A stretch of 64,000 nt of DNA from Cannabis sativa (lineage: Eukaryota > Streptophyta > Magnoliopsida > Rosales > Cannabaceae): NCBI RefSeq assembly GCF_029168945.1, contig NC_083605.1:41713659-41777658 (forward strand), written 5' to 3'. Under the pieces are notes generated by a model that was not told where the DNA came from, ran no database searches, and saw nothing but the letters and a program-made list of their open reading frames with translations. The stretch's first letter is position 1. Each line of letters starts with the position of its first letter. A program made the position numbers and the translations under genes. Of this stretch, positions 21,691-33,149 are shown in pieces.

Positions 21691-24600
21691 TCTTTCTTGG
21701 ACCACCACTACTAATACAAACTCTAAGTCAGATTTGCCCATACAAGTAGGAGATTTCTAAGATTGAGGATTTATATCAATTGGGAATAGAATTTCGGGAT
21801 TATAATCATATGGGTCATTTAATTTCTTAAGAGAAAATATAATGACATGAAATGATTTATAGACCATTCATCCAATGATATGTTTTGAAGCTAATTCGAA
21901 ATGAATAAGCTAAGAGGAATTAGGATAATTTCGTTTATAAATAAGAATCCAACGATGCTTCGATTAGCGAAAGACAAAGTAATCTTATTTATGTAATCTT
22001 CTTGTTTCATATTGTAAAAATACTAGTCTAAGGTGTCATCAATTGATGAACAGTTAGATGTCGCATATACAATACTTATCTTTCGAGATCTTACACTATT
22101 ATGTATGTCTAATGGTGAAAATCCATTAGGGATTTATCTCATTAGAAAAACAAACATGTTAGACCAACAATGAAGATTCGAAATTAAACTACAACTTAAT
22201 AACAGAAAATAACATGGTTCAATATAAATTCATACACAATTCAGAAATTATAAACATATAGCAAGTAGGAATGACAAGTGAAAATACTAAAACTTACAAT
22301 CCTAAATAATTTCCAAGGTTTTCAACAAACCGATACAAAGGTCCCGTAGGCGAGAGTCAAAGCATCATTTATTGAATAGAGTTGTCAGCTCATCTAAAAT
22401 AGAAACCATTCTAGCAACCTTTTATTCGATCAAAATAAGAATCCAACGTTGTCCCGGTAGGCGAGAGTCAAGGTTATTCTCATTTCATGAGCCTCTACCA
22501 TTGTTTCATGTTTCATAAGTTTATCTCTAAGTAGTCACCGTAGGGGAGAGTCTAATAGAGACGAAAACTTACAAAACACTTATCAAATGAAATCTTACGG
22601 TGTTAAATGCGTTCAACGAATAACCATCCATAGGGGGACGAAGTCTAGCGTCTCGAGGTTATATTGAAAACATTTAACTTTTGTAAGACCAACAATGGAG
22701 ATAGAATATCTTAATAATAATCAAGCTCATTATTTAAAGTGAGTTGTATTTTCTTTGATTCTCTTTATTTAATTTATTTATTTTAAATATATATTTATTT
22801 AAAATTTCCAATTTAGAATGAAAAATTCTAAATATAAATTTTAATTTAATATTTATAAATTTTACTTAGATGGATATGAAAATAACATGAATTATTTCCA
22901 TCTTAGTAATAATTTCCAATAAATATTTAGAAAAATATTCAATTTAAGTTGTTACAAAATTAATATAAATTAATTTACAACTCAAATTTAATTTTCTATA
23001 AATATATATTGCATTTCGAAAAATTGAAGTATTTAAGAATACAATTTTCGAAAATGCATGTTAAAATAAAAAATTAATAAAATAAAGAAAAAATATATTT
23101 TGAAAATTATTTAAATTTAGTTGAAAAAATAAATTTCAACTAAAAATAATTTTCTATTTAATTAAATGTCATGAAAAAGAAATATTTAAGTATGATGATA
23201 AAAATCAACTTAGATATTTAATTTTCAAATTAATTAAATGTATTAAATTCAAGAAATAAATAATTAAGTGTAGAGAAGGCTTAATTATTAATTTCTAGTT
23301 TAATACTAGGAAAAATATACTTAAAATAAATTGTACCAAAATTAATTAAATAATTAATTTCACAATTTATAATATTTTCCTATTTAATATTAGAAATAAT
23401 AAGTAGTCTAGAAATAACTATCTAGAAAATATCTAATTTAAGTTGTTATTAGAAAAAATGTAGAACTTAAATATTTTTCAAATTTAAATTTAATTAAATA
23501 TCAAAAATTAAGTTGTAACCACTTAATTTGAAAATATTCCATTTTAAGTTAATATTCGAAAAGATATTAACTTAAAAAATATCTAAAGAATCTTAATAAC
23601 CAATGCCTAAAATTCCTCAACTTAATTTTGAAATTTTGAATTCAAAAGATATTCAGATTTAAGTTGGTTAGTTGAAGATAACTAAATATCAACTTAAATA
23701 GGAATATTTAATGAAAAATTTAAATTAAGTTCCAGAAAGAATCTAGATGGTTATAATTCTATATTGAATTAAATACAAGAAAATACATATAGTTTAGCTT
23801 AGAATAAAAAATTCTTTAAACTATAATTTTCTTAAATTAATTTCAAAATAAATGAAATTAATTATGTTGCTAATCAATTTTATTAGGTTAAACTAGTGTA
23901 ATTAACCTAGTACAGTTGTTCAAATCAGGCAAATGGGCCTTCACAATTGGGGTGGTTCATGTGAGGGGGTGCTGGGTTCAGTATGTCGTACCCACTTCTA
24001 TGGCTCCCAACTCTCACACAAGGCCCAAAAGAGAGGAATTTAACCTTAATAAGAACAACTGTTATTAATTGAATAAGCCCAATAACTAAATGGGCCTAAA
24101 TAAATTCTATCAAGAACTATGATAATTTATTTTAGCAACAACAACCTATATGTATCTATAATCAAATTAAACACATAGGCTCACACAGGCACACTTTGGA
24201 TGGGTCCTATCATGTTGCTAGGTCATACACAGATGAAAGAAGATTGTAAATATAACTGTTACAAATTATTATCTTGACCAAGGGAGCCATCAGATCATTA
24301 GATCTGGCAAAAAGTAACCATGGCTATTTGCAATCAAGTAATAATAGGTTTTGAAAACTTACACATAAGCTAAAACACATACTCCTGCAACAAGGTTAGC
24401 TGGATAGTTGGATGTAGGATTTATTTAATTTTAAATTAAATTTTTAATTTCGAAAATATTTAATTAAATAATAAAAAAAAATTCGAAAATTTTTAAAAAA
24501 AGATTTGAAAAATTCGAAATTTAAATTTAAAATTAAACCTACAATTTTTGAAAAATTAGGTTTCAACCAACCTAAATATCATTTCAAAAATTTGCTAACT

Positions 24601-25493
24601 ACTTTTAAATTTTAAATGTTATTTTATAAATAAAAATTAAATAAAAAATTAGAAAAGATAAATAAATATCTTTTCAGATTTTAAATTTAATTTAAATAAA
24701 TAAAATAACAAAATTTAAAAGTTAGCAAAATATCTTACATCTATTTAAAATTACATGATTATAAATATCTTATTTTAAATTTAAATAAGGTCAAAATATC
24801 TAAAAAGATTTAAAAAAAAATCTTAAAAGATAAGATATAATTAAAAATATCTTAAAAGATAAGATATCTTAAAAATATCTTAAAAGATTTTATAAATATC
24901 TTATAAAATCTGACCTTAAATTTTAAAAAAAATAAGATATAATCAAATTTAAAAATAAGATAGATTTTTAAGCAAGAAGATAGATACTAATTCTATTCAA
25001 ATTCAAATTACACTAATATCTTGAATTAAATTTAAAAAATATTAAATTAATTCAAAATGATAATTAGAATTGAATTAGTAATAGTAATAGTATAAATACA
25101 AAACTATACAAAAAATTGGAAGTTAATTCCATGAAAAAGCATGAAAAATCGAAGAAAAACAAAAAAATTCGAAACTGTACGGACAGATTTGCGATCGCGG
25201 GATAATATCAGCACAGCCGCAATTTTTTCAAATCTTCAAAAAACATAACTAATTCAAATAAAATCCAAATTAAGTTCTGTAAAAGGCTAACTTGCTTAAT
25301 TTTTTCCATACTATCCAATAAAAATAATTCCAGAGATAAAATCGCAATTATTTTTCACGAAAATTTCACAATCATCAATCAATCATCAAATAACACTCAA
25401 TACAACATGATACCATCCAAAGAACATACAAACAATCGTTCTAAAGTCCAAATTTCTTGCAAGTAAATCAATTACCATGGCTCTGAGGCCAGT
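21691..25493 (-). other. Non-coding leader of BC
   Basis: 3.8 kb, AT-rich, no ORF. In plus coordinates it has five TAGG-centred motifs at about 21954, 22341, 22451, 22533 and 22625, a stretch of TTAA-rich repeats, the conserved block 23938-24035, self-complementary AAAAGATAAGATATCTT-like runs near 24780-24920, a small GC island (about 25170-25225) and a degenerate PBS (25480-25491). Collinear with the leaders of X and EF. Confidence 0.65.
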
Positions 25494-27389
25494 TTTTGGA
25501 TATTATTTTACCAGGATCTTAGATCTACTCACAAGTATGTTGATTAACACCCTAAATATGAACTTTCTAAAACGATGAAATAAACACATATAAAGTTTAG
25601 GAAACCTTACATTGGGTGCAGCGGAATATAATGACTCCTCCCGTTCAGATATCTAGCCCTTGATTCCTTTCTGTAGCAGAGCATTATCAATATCTGAACC
25701 TGGATCTCTTTCTCTGAATCTTTGATGTTGAAACTCCTTCTTGCTGAAAGTTTTTCTTCACGATCTTCCTCACTATGATTGAGGTATCACTTGCTGTGTG
25801 TGGGCACTACTCATACACTAAGAATTTCGAAATTCAAGAGGGAAGAGAAAGAAGAAGTGGCAGCTAAAGATAGGGAGAGAGAAAGGCTCAGGTTTTTCTC
25901 TGAAGGAAAAATAGAAAAATTTAAGTGTAAATTTCCTGAAGCCTTCACTATCTATTTATAGCATTCCACTAGGGTTAGGTTTGAATTATTTGGCATTAAA
26001 ATAATGAAAAAATCAGTTAAAATTTCCTACAAAAGTGGCAGGCCCTATACTAGTGGATTTGGGCCTCACTTTTTGCAATTTTGCAGTTTTACCTTTTCTG
26101 GATCTGATTTTCTCAAAAACGCCAATTTTCTAATTCAACCATTTAAATGCCAATTCTAACTATTTAATAACTATAAATAATTATTAAATAATATTGTCAT
26201 TTATCATATTTATTAATTGAACCATACAAAGTATCATAATTAACAAATATGCCCCTATAAACTCTTTCTTTACAATTTCGCCCTTACTTAGTGAAAAATT
26301 CACAAATAGACATAGTCTAATTTGAGAATTATAATTGATTAATCAAAACCAATTACATGAGTCTTACAAGAAATATTATCTCAACTAGTGCGGGGACCAT
26401 GGGTCTATATAACCGAGCTTCCAATAAGTAGATCAAGAATTTAACACTAAAATTCACTAACTTATTAATTCTTCGTTGAATCCACGCATATAACTTAGAA
26501 TTGCACTCTCAGTATATAGAATGCTCTATATGTTCCACCATATAGACACATCATTAGTTATCCATTGTTATAATCCTAATGTGATCAATGATCCTCTATA
26601 TGAATGATCTACACTGTAAAGGGATTAGATTACCGTTACACCCTACAATGTATTTATTCCTTAAAACACTTGACCCCGTATAAATGATATTTCAGCTTAT
26701 GTGAAATGAGTACTCCACCATTTTTGTTCGTTTGGTCAAGCTCGAAGAGATCATCCTTTGTTTACTATTCGCCAGATAGAAGCTATAGATTCCATGTTTA
26801 TGCTAGCGCTCCCACTCAATTGCACTACCGTGTTCCCAAAATGTACGTATCACCCTGACCTAAAAGTAGGCTTAACTAACAAATCAAAGAACACGAATAG
26901 CCTCTCGAGATTGAGCCTAAGCATATCAGGATTAAGATCATTTCATCTAGGATCAACTAGGCGATATTGACTTGAATAGATATTACGGTAAGTTTAATAA
27001 ATCTAAGTCAAAGTTCAATATCGGTCCCTTCCGATGCATACTCCATGCATCCAACCTGAGCTTTACTTTAACCAATGCTCTGGAAAGAACATAGCACTTC
27101 TCCAAATGCAAGTAAACTCTGTTGTAGATTATCATATCAGTAAAACCCTGTGTCTGATAAATCTAGGAAACTTTATTCACATAGTCATGTTTACTTTCCA
27201 ATGTGTTGACGGCACAATAAACAGGATCAAGTATGTGAAAAGGGTTTCAGATGAATCTATACATTATGTACATATAATCATGAAATAAATCATGTGAACC
27301 ATGCAACATTAAATGTTATTTCTGATCTATATTAATAAGTAAATCTGATTATATTGAAATGAGTTTTATTTAGGGCATAAAACCCAACA
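25494..27389 (-). repeat. Copia LTR C (5' LTR of BC)
   Basis: 1896 bp, highly similar to LTR B. The sense 3' terminus is mutated (plus strand TTTTGG instead of TGTTGG at 25494). Minus-strand TATAAATA at 25953-25960. Its U3 start lies only 85 bp from the U3 start of the oppositely oriented LTR D. Confidence 0.9.
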
Positions 27390-27394
27390 ACTAC

Positions 27395-27474
27395 TACTAC
27401 ACTTGATTTGTATATCAAGGTGTTGAGATTATTTGAAATGCACATTTTGTTTTATATTAGTGCAAGTGGGACTT
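27395..27474 (+). pseudogene. End of copia pol relic and polypurine tract of the LTR D element
   Basis: Continuation of 16860-17615 beyond BC. It starts with a short CTA repeat and ends with AGTGGGACTT (27465-27474), the polypurine tract, directly before LTR D. Confidence 0.75.
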
Positions 27475-29240
27475 TGTTGGGTTTTGTGCCCTAAATAAAA
27501 CCCATTTTAATATAATCAGATTTTCTTATTAATAAAGATCAGAAATAACATTTTATGTTGCATGGTTCACATGATTTATTTCATGATTATATATATAATA
27601 TCTGAATTCTATTTAAGTCCAGAACATATGAATTTGTTAATGATTATAGTGTTGTCAGCACAGTGGAATATAATCTTAATTATATGTTCGAAAGTTTATT
27701 CCTTGATTTTTCAGTTCACTGGATTTAGACTGACATGATAATCAGCGATAGGTATTCTTACACCTTGGATAAGTGTTATGTCCTTTCCAGGGCATTGGCA
27801 AAGTTTACCAGTATCGAATGTATGGAGTATACATCGGAAGGGATCGATATTGAACTTTGATTAGATATATATTAAAATTTATCGTATTATCTATTCAATT
27901 CAATATCACCCGTTGATCCTAGATCAAATGATCTTAATCCTGAGATGATTAGGTTCGATCTCAAGAGTACTATACATGTTCTTTGATTTGTTAGTTAAGC
28001 CTACTTTTGGGTCTGGGTGATACGTACATTTTGGGAACATGATAGTATAATTGAATGGGAGCGCTAACATAAATATGGAGTCTATAACTTTTATAGGAAT
28101 TTAGAAGTGAAACGATGATATCCTTCGAGCTTGGCTAAACAGAGATAAATGGTGGAGATCTCATTTCACTTCGCTGAAATATCATTTATATGGAGCTAAG
28201 TGTTTTAAGGATAAAATACATTGAAGGTGTAACGGTAATTTAGTGCCTATTAAATATAGATCATCTATTAGAGGGTCATTGATCAAATTAGGATTATAAC
28301 AATTGATAACTAATAGCGTATCTATATCGTGGAACATATAGAGCGTTCTATATGGCTGAGAGTGCAATTCCAAGTTCTAAGTGTGGATTCAATAAGGAAT
28401 TAATAAGTTGGGGAATTTACTTTGTAAATTCAGTTCGACTTATTGGAAGCTCGGTTTATATAGGCCCATGGTCCCCATACTAGTTGAGACCATACTGCTT
28501 GTAAGACTCAGTTAATTGATTTTAATTAATCAATTATAATTCTAAAGTTAGACTATGTCTACTTTATGAATTTTCACTAAGTAAGGCCGAAATTGTAAAG
28601 AAAAGAGATTCTAGGTTTATTTATTAATTAAGAGACTTTATATCTCTAAATTAATAAATATATTAAATGACAATATTATTTAATAATTAATTTTTAGTTA
28701 TTAAATAATTATAATTGACATTTAAATGGTTTAATTGGAAAATTGGCATTTTTGAGAAAATGGGATTGAGAAATGACAAAATGGCAAAATTGCAAAGTGA
28801 GGCCCATTATCCACTTATATGGCCTGCCACTTTGTATAGGGTTTACCATTTATATTTTTCATTATTTTAACGCCATACAATTCTAACCTAAACCTTGATG
28901 GCATTCTATAAATAGAAAGTGTTGGCTTCAGGAAACTATGACTTGTACATTGTTTCTTTCAGAGAAAAGCCATAGCCGCCCCTCTCTCTCTTTATCTTTC
29001 TTCTCTTTAATTTCGAAATCCCTTTGTGGTAGAGTAGTGCCCACACACATCAAGTGGTATCTCAATCATAGTGTGTAAGACTGTGAAGAATCCAAATAAC
29101 AAGAAGGAGAATCAGCATCAAAGGAAGGAGAGAAAGAGATCCAGGTTCAGATCTTGATTATGTTCTGCGACAGAAAGGAATCAAGGTCTAATGAAACATA
29201 GTTGTTAGTAAATCTAGATCTTCGTAAAATATTTCCAACA
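27475..29240 (+). repeat. Copia LTR D (3' LTR, plus strand)
   Basis: 1766 bp, TGTTGGGTTTTGTGCCC start and TTCCAACA end. TATAAATA at 28907-28914. It belongs to the same GTGCCC sub-type as LTR A. Its element's internal part is the relic to the left; its 5' LTR is not in the window. The right flank is Tat-lineage coding DNA. Confidence 0.9.
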
Positions 29241-29446
29241 CTAGAAACTACATGTAGATGGGTCAGCTACAGATCAGCTATTTGGTGCAGGAATTGCCCT
29301 TGTCACACCTTGGGGGCAACACCTGCACGCTGCAGTCAAGTTTTGATTTAAAGTATCTAATAACGAGGCCGGCTATGAAGCCCTAATTGTTTGACTGAAA
29401 TTAGTGCGGGAGATGAAAGCCGAACACATTGAAATCTGCTCTAGAT
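29241..29446 (+). pseudogene. Tat-lineage RNase H fragment, plus strand
   Basis: About 65 codons with in-frame stops resembling the second RNase H of Tat/Ogre-type Ty3/gypsy elements: LHVDGSATDQLFGAGIAL-like start near 29246 and NEAGYEAL near 29360. The left edge is the LTR D insertion point. At about 29446 it meets the same kind of sequence in the opposite orientation. Confidence 0.75.
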
Positions 29447-30139
29447 AGTTGATTTGTAGCCGACCCATCTACATGTAGTTTCCAGGTCGGCTTATCTTCA
29501 TTGTTATTTGGCTGTGGTGTTTGTACTAGCTCGGGGTTGCTTTCTTGTATGCTTTCTTTCTTTCTTGTGCATTCTACCACAAAGTCTGCTAAGGCTTGGC
29601 CTTTGATTGCTGCTCGCGGTTGAAAAGTGATTTCATATTGGCCCAACTCTACCGCCCACTTGAGTTGCCATCCTAAAGCATCTGGCTTTTGCAGTACTTG
29701 GTGTAATGGATGGTCAGTGTATACCCAAATAGGATGAGCTTGGAAATAAGGCCTCAACTTCCTTGTTGCTAGAATAAGGCAGTAAGCGAGTTTCTCTATT
29801 AATGGGTATTGGCCCTCGGCCTCAATGAGTCTTTTAGTGATGTCATAGACTGGGTGTTGTATGCTGTTCTCTTCTCTGATCATCACGACACTCACAACAT
29901 GTTCCATGACAGCTAAGTATATTCCAAGTTCTTCTTCGTCTAGAGGTTTTGAGAGTACGGGAGGTTTTGCAAGTTGTGGTTCTAACTCTTAGAAAGCTTT
30001 TTAACACCCCTTCGTCCACTCGAACTGCTTGTTTCCTCGCAGGACGTTGAATAATGGGACACGCTTATCTGTTGATTTTGAAATGAATCTGTTGAGCGCG
30101 GCGATCCGTCCACTTGAGGATCGGATCGAGGAGCAGAAA
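29447..30139 (-). pseudogene. Tat-lineage RT end, RNase H and second RNase H fragment
   Basis: The 168-codon open part (29907-29401) starts inside RNase H (VVSVVMIREE, then IEKLAYCLI and RKLRPYFQAH) and passes through GQALADFVVE to the second RNase H start (KLHVDGSATNQL), after which the sequence turns into unrelated codons at the inverted junction. Upstream, in another frame, is the end of RT (about 30110-29990, RIAALNRFISKS-like). Gag, protease and most of RT are missing: the RT end lies only about 30 bp from the LTR at 30140, an internal deletion. Confidence 0.8.
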
Positions 30140-30786
30140 TGTTGACGTCGCTTTTAGCCAACGACAACCAGTCCAATTTAGTAAGTGATATATTATAAAG
30201 CAATATAAGGGCTCAAGAATTTTATAGAGGTTCTGCCCCAAGCAGTTCAATAATAACCTAATCCTCGTTACTTGTATTAACTTAAGAACAAGGAGAAAGC
30301 TTCCTTTTCTTATAGCTCTTACGACAGTATCTCTGAACATATAATTCTTAGATAATATCTTTAGGGTATAGTCTCAACTAAACTGTTTTCCACCTTTTGC
30401 CCAGTGAACATGCATCACTATTTATAGGGCTAGTAAGCTTGGAGAGGAAGTGTTTCCCTTCTCGTTACAATGTGTATAAATAGAAAGATCGTGGGATTAA
30501 TTCTGAGTACAAAGATCGTGGGATTGATGCAGAATACACTGATCGTGGGATCGTGCCATATCCCTGTAATCTGATCCCCAACTTATAGGGATTTCGTTGA
30601 TGACTCACAATGCGAAAGCTGAATTCGCTAAGCATTGGTTGCTCTGTGCGAATTGCTGATTGCTTTGCTCTGGGCATGCCAGCAAGGCACCGTTCTCAGA
30701 TTATGCCCTCCGAGCAGATACTCCAAGTGGATTCCACGTGTCACCATTATATGATGCCACATTAGAGTAACAAAATTGGGATAACA
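30140..30786 (-). repeat. Tat-lineage LTR, minus strand
   Basis: 647 bp, sense TGTTATCCCAATTTTG... to ...GTCAACA. It matches the plus-strand LTR 31083-31132 plus 50652-51276. TATAAATA on the minus strand at 30419-30426. The internal region lies to its left, so it acts as the 5' LTR of the fragment at 29447-30139. Confidence 0.85.
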
Positions 30787-31082
30787 TTTGCCCACCAAGT
30801 TTGTATGGGACTTCCGAAGTTGCATGTAGACTTCATCCGAGCTGTTTCTGCCTTTGGATGGGGACACGCGTTAAGCGCGACTGTCTGAGACTCGATGTGA
30901 GGCTGACTAGGATAATAAATGCTCTGACAATTAATATTTCAAAATTCGATTTTCTCTCACCACGGCTGACGGCTTGCACTTGATTATTTTTGAATTCCCA
31001 TATTTGCTTTTAAGGAGGGAAATTGAGGCGTCTGAGGTTCCTTTGAAATGATTACCTCCCTTCGTGACTTTCCTATAAATAT
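30787..31082. other. Spacer between two head-to-head Tat LTRs
   Basis: 296 bp between the starts of the minus-strand and plus-strand Tat LTRs. It contains a purine-rich run (AAGGAGGGAAATTGAGG, near 31012) but no ORF or domain I recognise. It may be the older target DNA. Confidence 0.4.
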
Positions 31083-31132
31083 TGTTATCCCAAAATTGAC
31101 ACTCTGACGTGGCATCACGAGAATGGTGACAC
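31083..31132 (+). repeat. Tat-lineage plus-strand 5' LTR, first part
   Basis: First 50 bp of the LTR (TGTTATCCC start), interrupted at GACAC by copia element EF and resumed at 50652. It is partly repeated inside the 155-bp tandem duplication. Confidence 0.85.
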
Positions 31133-31405
31133 TGTTGGAAATTATTTTACCAGGATCTTAGATCTACTCACAAGTATGTTGATTAACACCCTAAATATGA
31201 ACTTTCTAAAACGATGAAATAAACACATATAAAGTTTAGGAAACCTTACATTGACACTCTGACGTGGCATCACGAGAATGGTGACACTGTTGGAAATTAT
31301 TTTACCAGGATCTTAGATCTACTCACAAGTATGTTGATTAACACCCTAAATATGAACTTTCTAAAACGATGAAATAAACACATATAAAGTTTAGGAAACC
31401 TTACA
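31096..31405. repeat. Perfect 155-bp tandem duplication across the Tat/copia junction
   Basis: Units 31096-31250 and 31251-31405 are identical by eye. Each contains the end of the Tat LTR piece, GACAC and the first 118 bp of copia LTR E. The breakpoint has a 3-base TTG microhomology. Hence EF has an extra truncated LTR start at 31133-31250. Confidence 0.9.
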
Positions 31406-33149
31406 TTGGGTGCAGCGAAATAATATGACTCCTTCCGTTAAGATATCTAGCCCTTGATTCCTTTCTGTAGCAGAGCATTATCAATATCTGAACCTGGATC
31501 TCTTTCTCTGATTCTTTGGTGCTGAAAACTCCTTCTTGCTGAAAGTCTTTCTTCACGATCTTCCTCACTATGGTTGAGGTATCACTTGCTGTGTGTGGGC
31601 ACTATTCTCACACTAAGAATTTCGAAATTGAAGAGGGAAGAGAGAGAAGAAGTGGCGGCTAAAGATAGGGAGAGAGAAAGGGTCAGGTTTTTCTGAATTA
31701 GAAGTGTAATTTTCGTGAAGCCTTCACTATCAATTTATACCATTCCACTAGGCATTAAAATAATGAAAATATCAGTTTAAATTCCCTACAAAAGTCGCCG
31801 GCCCTATACAAGTGGATTTGGGCCTCACTTTTTGCAATTTTGCAGTTTTATCTTTTCTGCATCTGATTTTCTCAAAAACGCCAATTTTCTAATTCAACAA
31901 TTTAAATGCCAATTCCAACTATTTAATAACTATAAATAATTATTAAATAATATTGTCATTTATCATATTTATTAATTGAACCATACAAAGTATCATAATT
32001 AACAAATATGCCCCTAAAACTCTTTCTTTACAATTTCGCCCTTACTTAGTGAAAAATTCACAAATAGACATAGTCTACTTTGAGAATTATAATTCATTAA
32101 TCAAAACCAATTACATGAGTCTTACAAGCAATATTATCTCAACTAGTGTGGGGACCATGGGTCTATATAACCGAGCTTCCAATAAGCAGATCAAGAATTT
32201 ATAACGTAAATTCACTGACTTATTAATTCTTCGTTGAATCCACACATAGAACTTAGAATTGCACTCTCAGTATATAGAATCCTCCATATGTTCCACCATA
32301 TAGACACATCATTAGTTATCCATTGTTATAATTCTAATTTGATCAATGATCCTCTATATGAATAATCTACACTGTAAACGGATTAGATTACCGTTACACC
32401 CTACAATGTATTTTAATCCTTAAAATACTTAACCCCGTATAAATGATATTTCAGCTTATGTGAAATGAGATCTCCACCATTTATTTTCATTTGGTCAAGC
32501 TCGAAGGAGATCATGCTTTACTTACTATTCGCCAGATAGAAGCTATAGATTCCATGTTTATGTTAGCGCTCCCACTCAATTGCACTATCGTGTTCCCAAA
32601 ATGTACGTATCACCCCGACCTAAAAGTAGGCTTAACTAACAAATCAAAGAACACGAATAGCCTCTCGAAATTGAACGTAATCATAACAAGATTAAGATCA
32701 TTTGATCTAGGATCAACTAGGCGATATTGACTTGAATAGATATTACGGTAAGTTTAATAAATCTAAGTCAAAGTTCAATATCGGTCCCTTCCGATGCATA
32801 CTCCATGCATCCAACCTGAGCTTTACTTTAACCAATGCTCTGGAAAGAACATAGCATTTCTCCAAATGCAAGTAAACTCTGTTGTAGATTATCATATCAG
32901 TAAAACCCTATGCCTGATAAATCTAGGAAACTTTATTCACATAGTCATGTTTACTTTCCAATGTGTTGATAACACAATAAACAGGATCAAGTATGTGAAA
33001 AGGGTTTCAGATGAATTCATAAATTATATACATATAATCATGAAATATATCATGTGAACCATGCAACATTAAATGTTATTTCTGATCTATAATAATAAGT
33101 AAATCTGATTATATTGAAATGAGTTTTATTTAGGGCATAAAACCCAAAA
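31288..33149 (-). repeat. Copia LTR E (3' LTR of EF)
   Basis: 1862 bp. The last bases are mutated (CCCAAAAA instead of CCCAACAA). Where B, C and F have CTATTTATAG, E has CAATTTATAC (about 31725-31740), so the TATA core is damaged. Confidence 0.88.

Larger units (their letters stand above)
17616..27389 (-). mobile_element. Non-autonomous copia-type LTR element BC, complete
   Basis: 9774 bp, minus strand, with LTRs 17616-19511 (3') and 25494-27389 (5'), both 1896 bp, and a 5-bp TSD. Inside, in sense order: PBS-like site (25480-25491), about 3.8 kb of non-coding AT-rich leader (25493-21691), about 2.2 kb of decayed copia pol (21690-19512), then a polypurine tract. There is no gag, protease or integrase core. 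The same organisation in EF and X implies that this broken form itself transposed repeatedly using proteins supplied in trans (a large-retrotransposon-derivative type of element). Confidence 0.85.
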
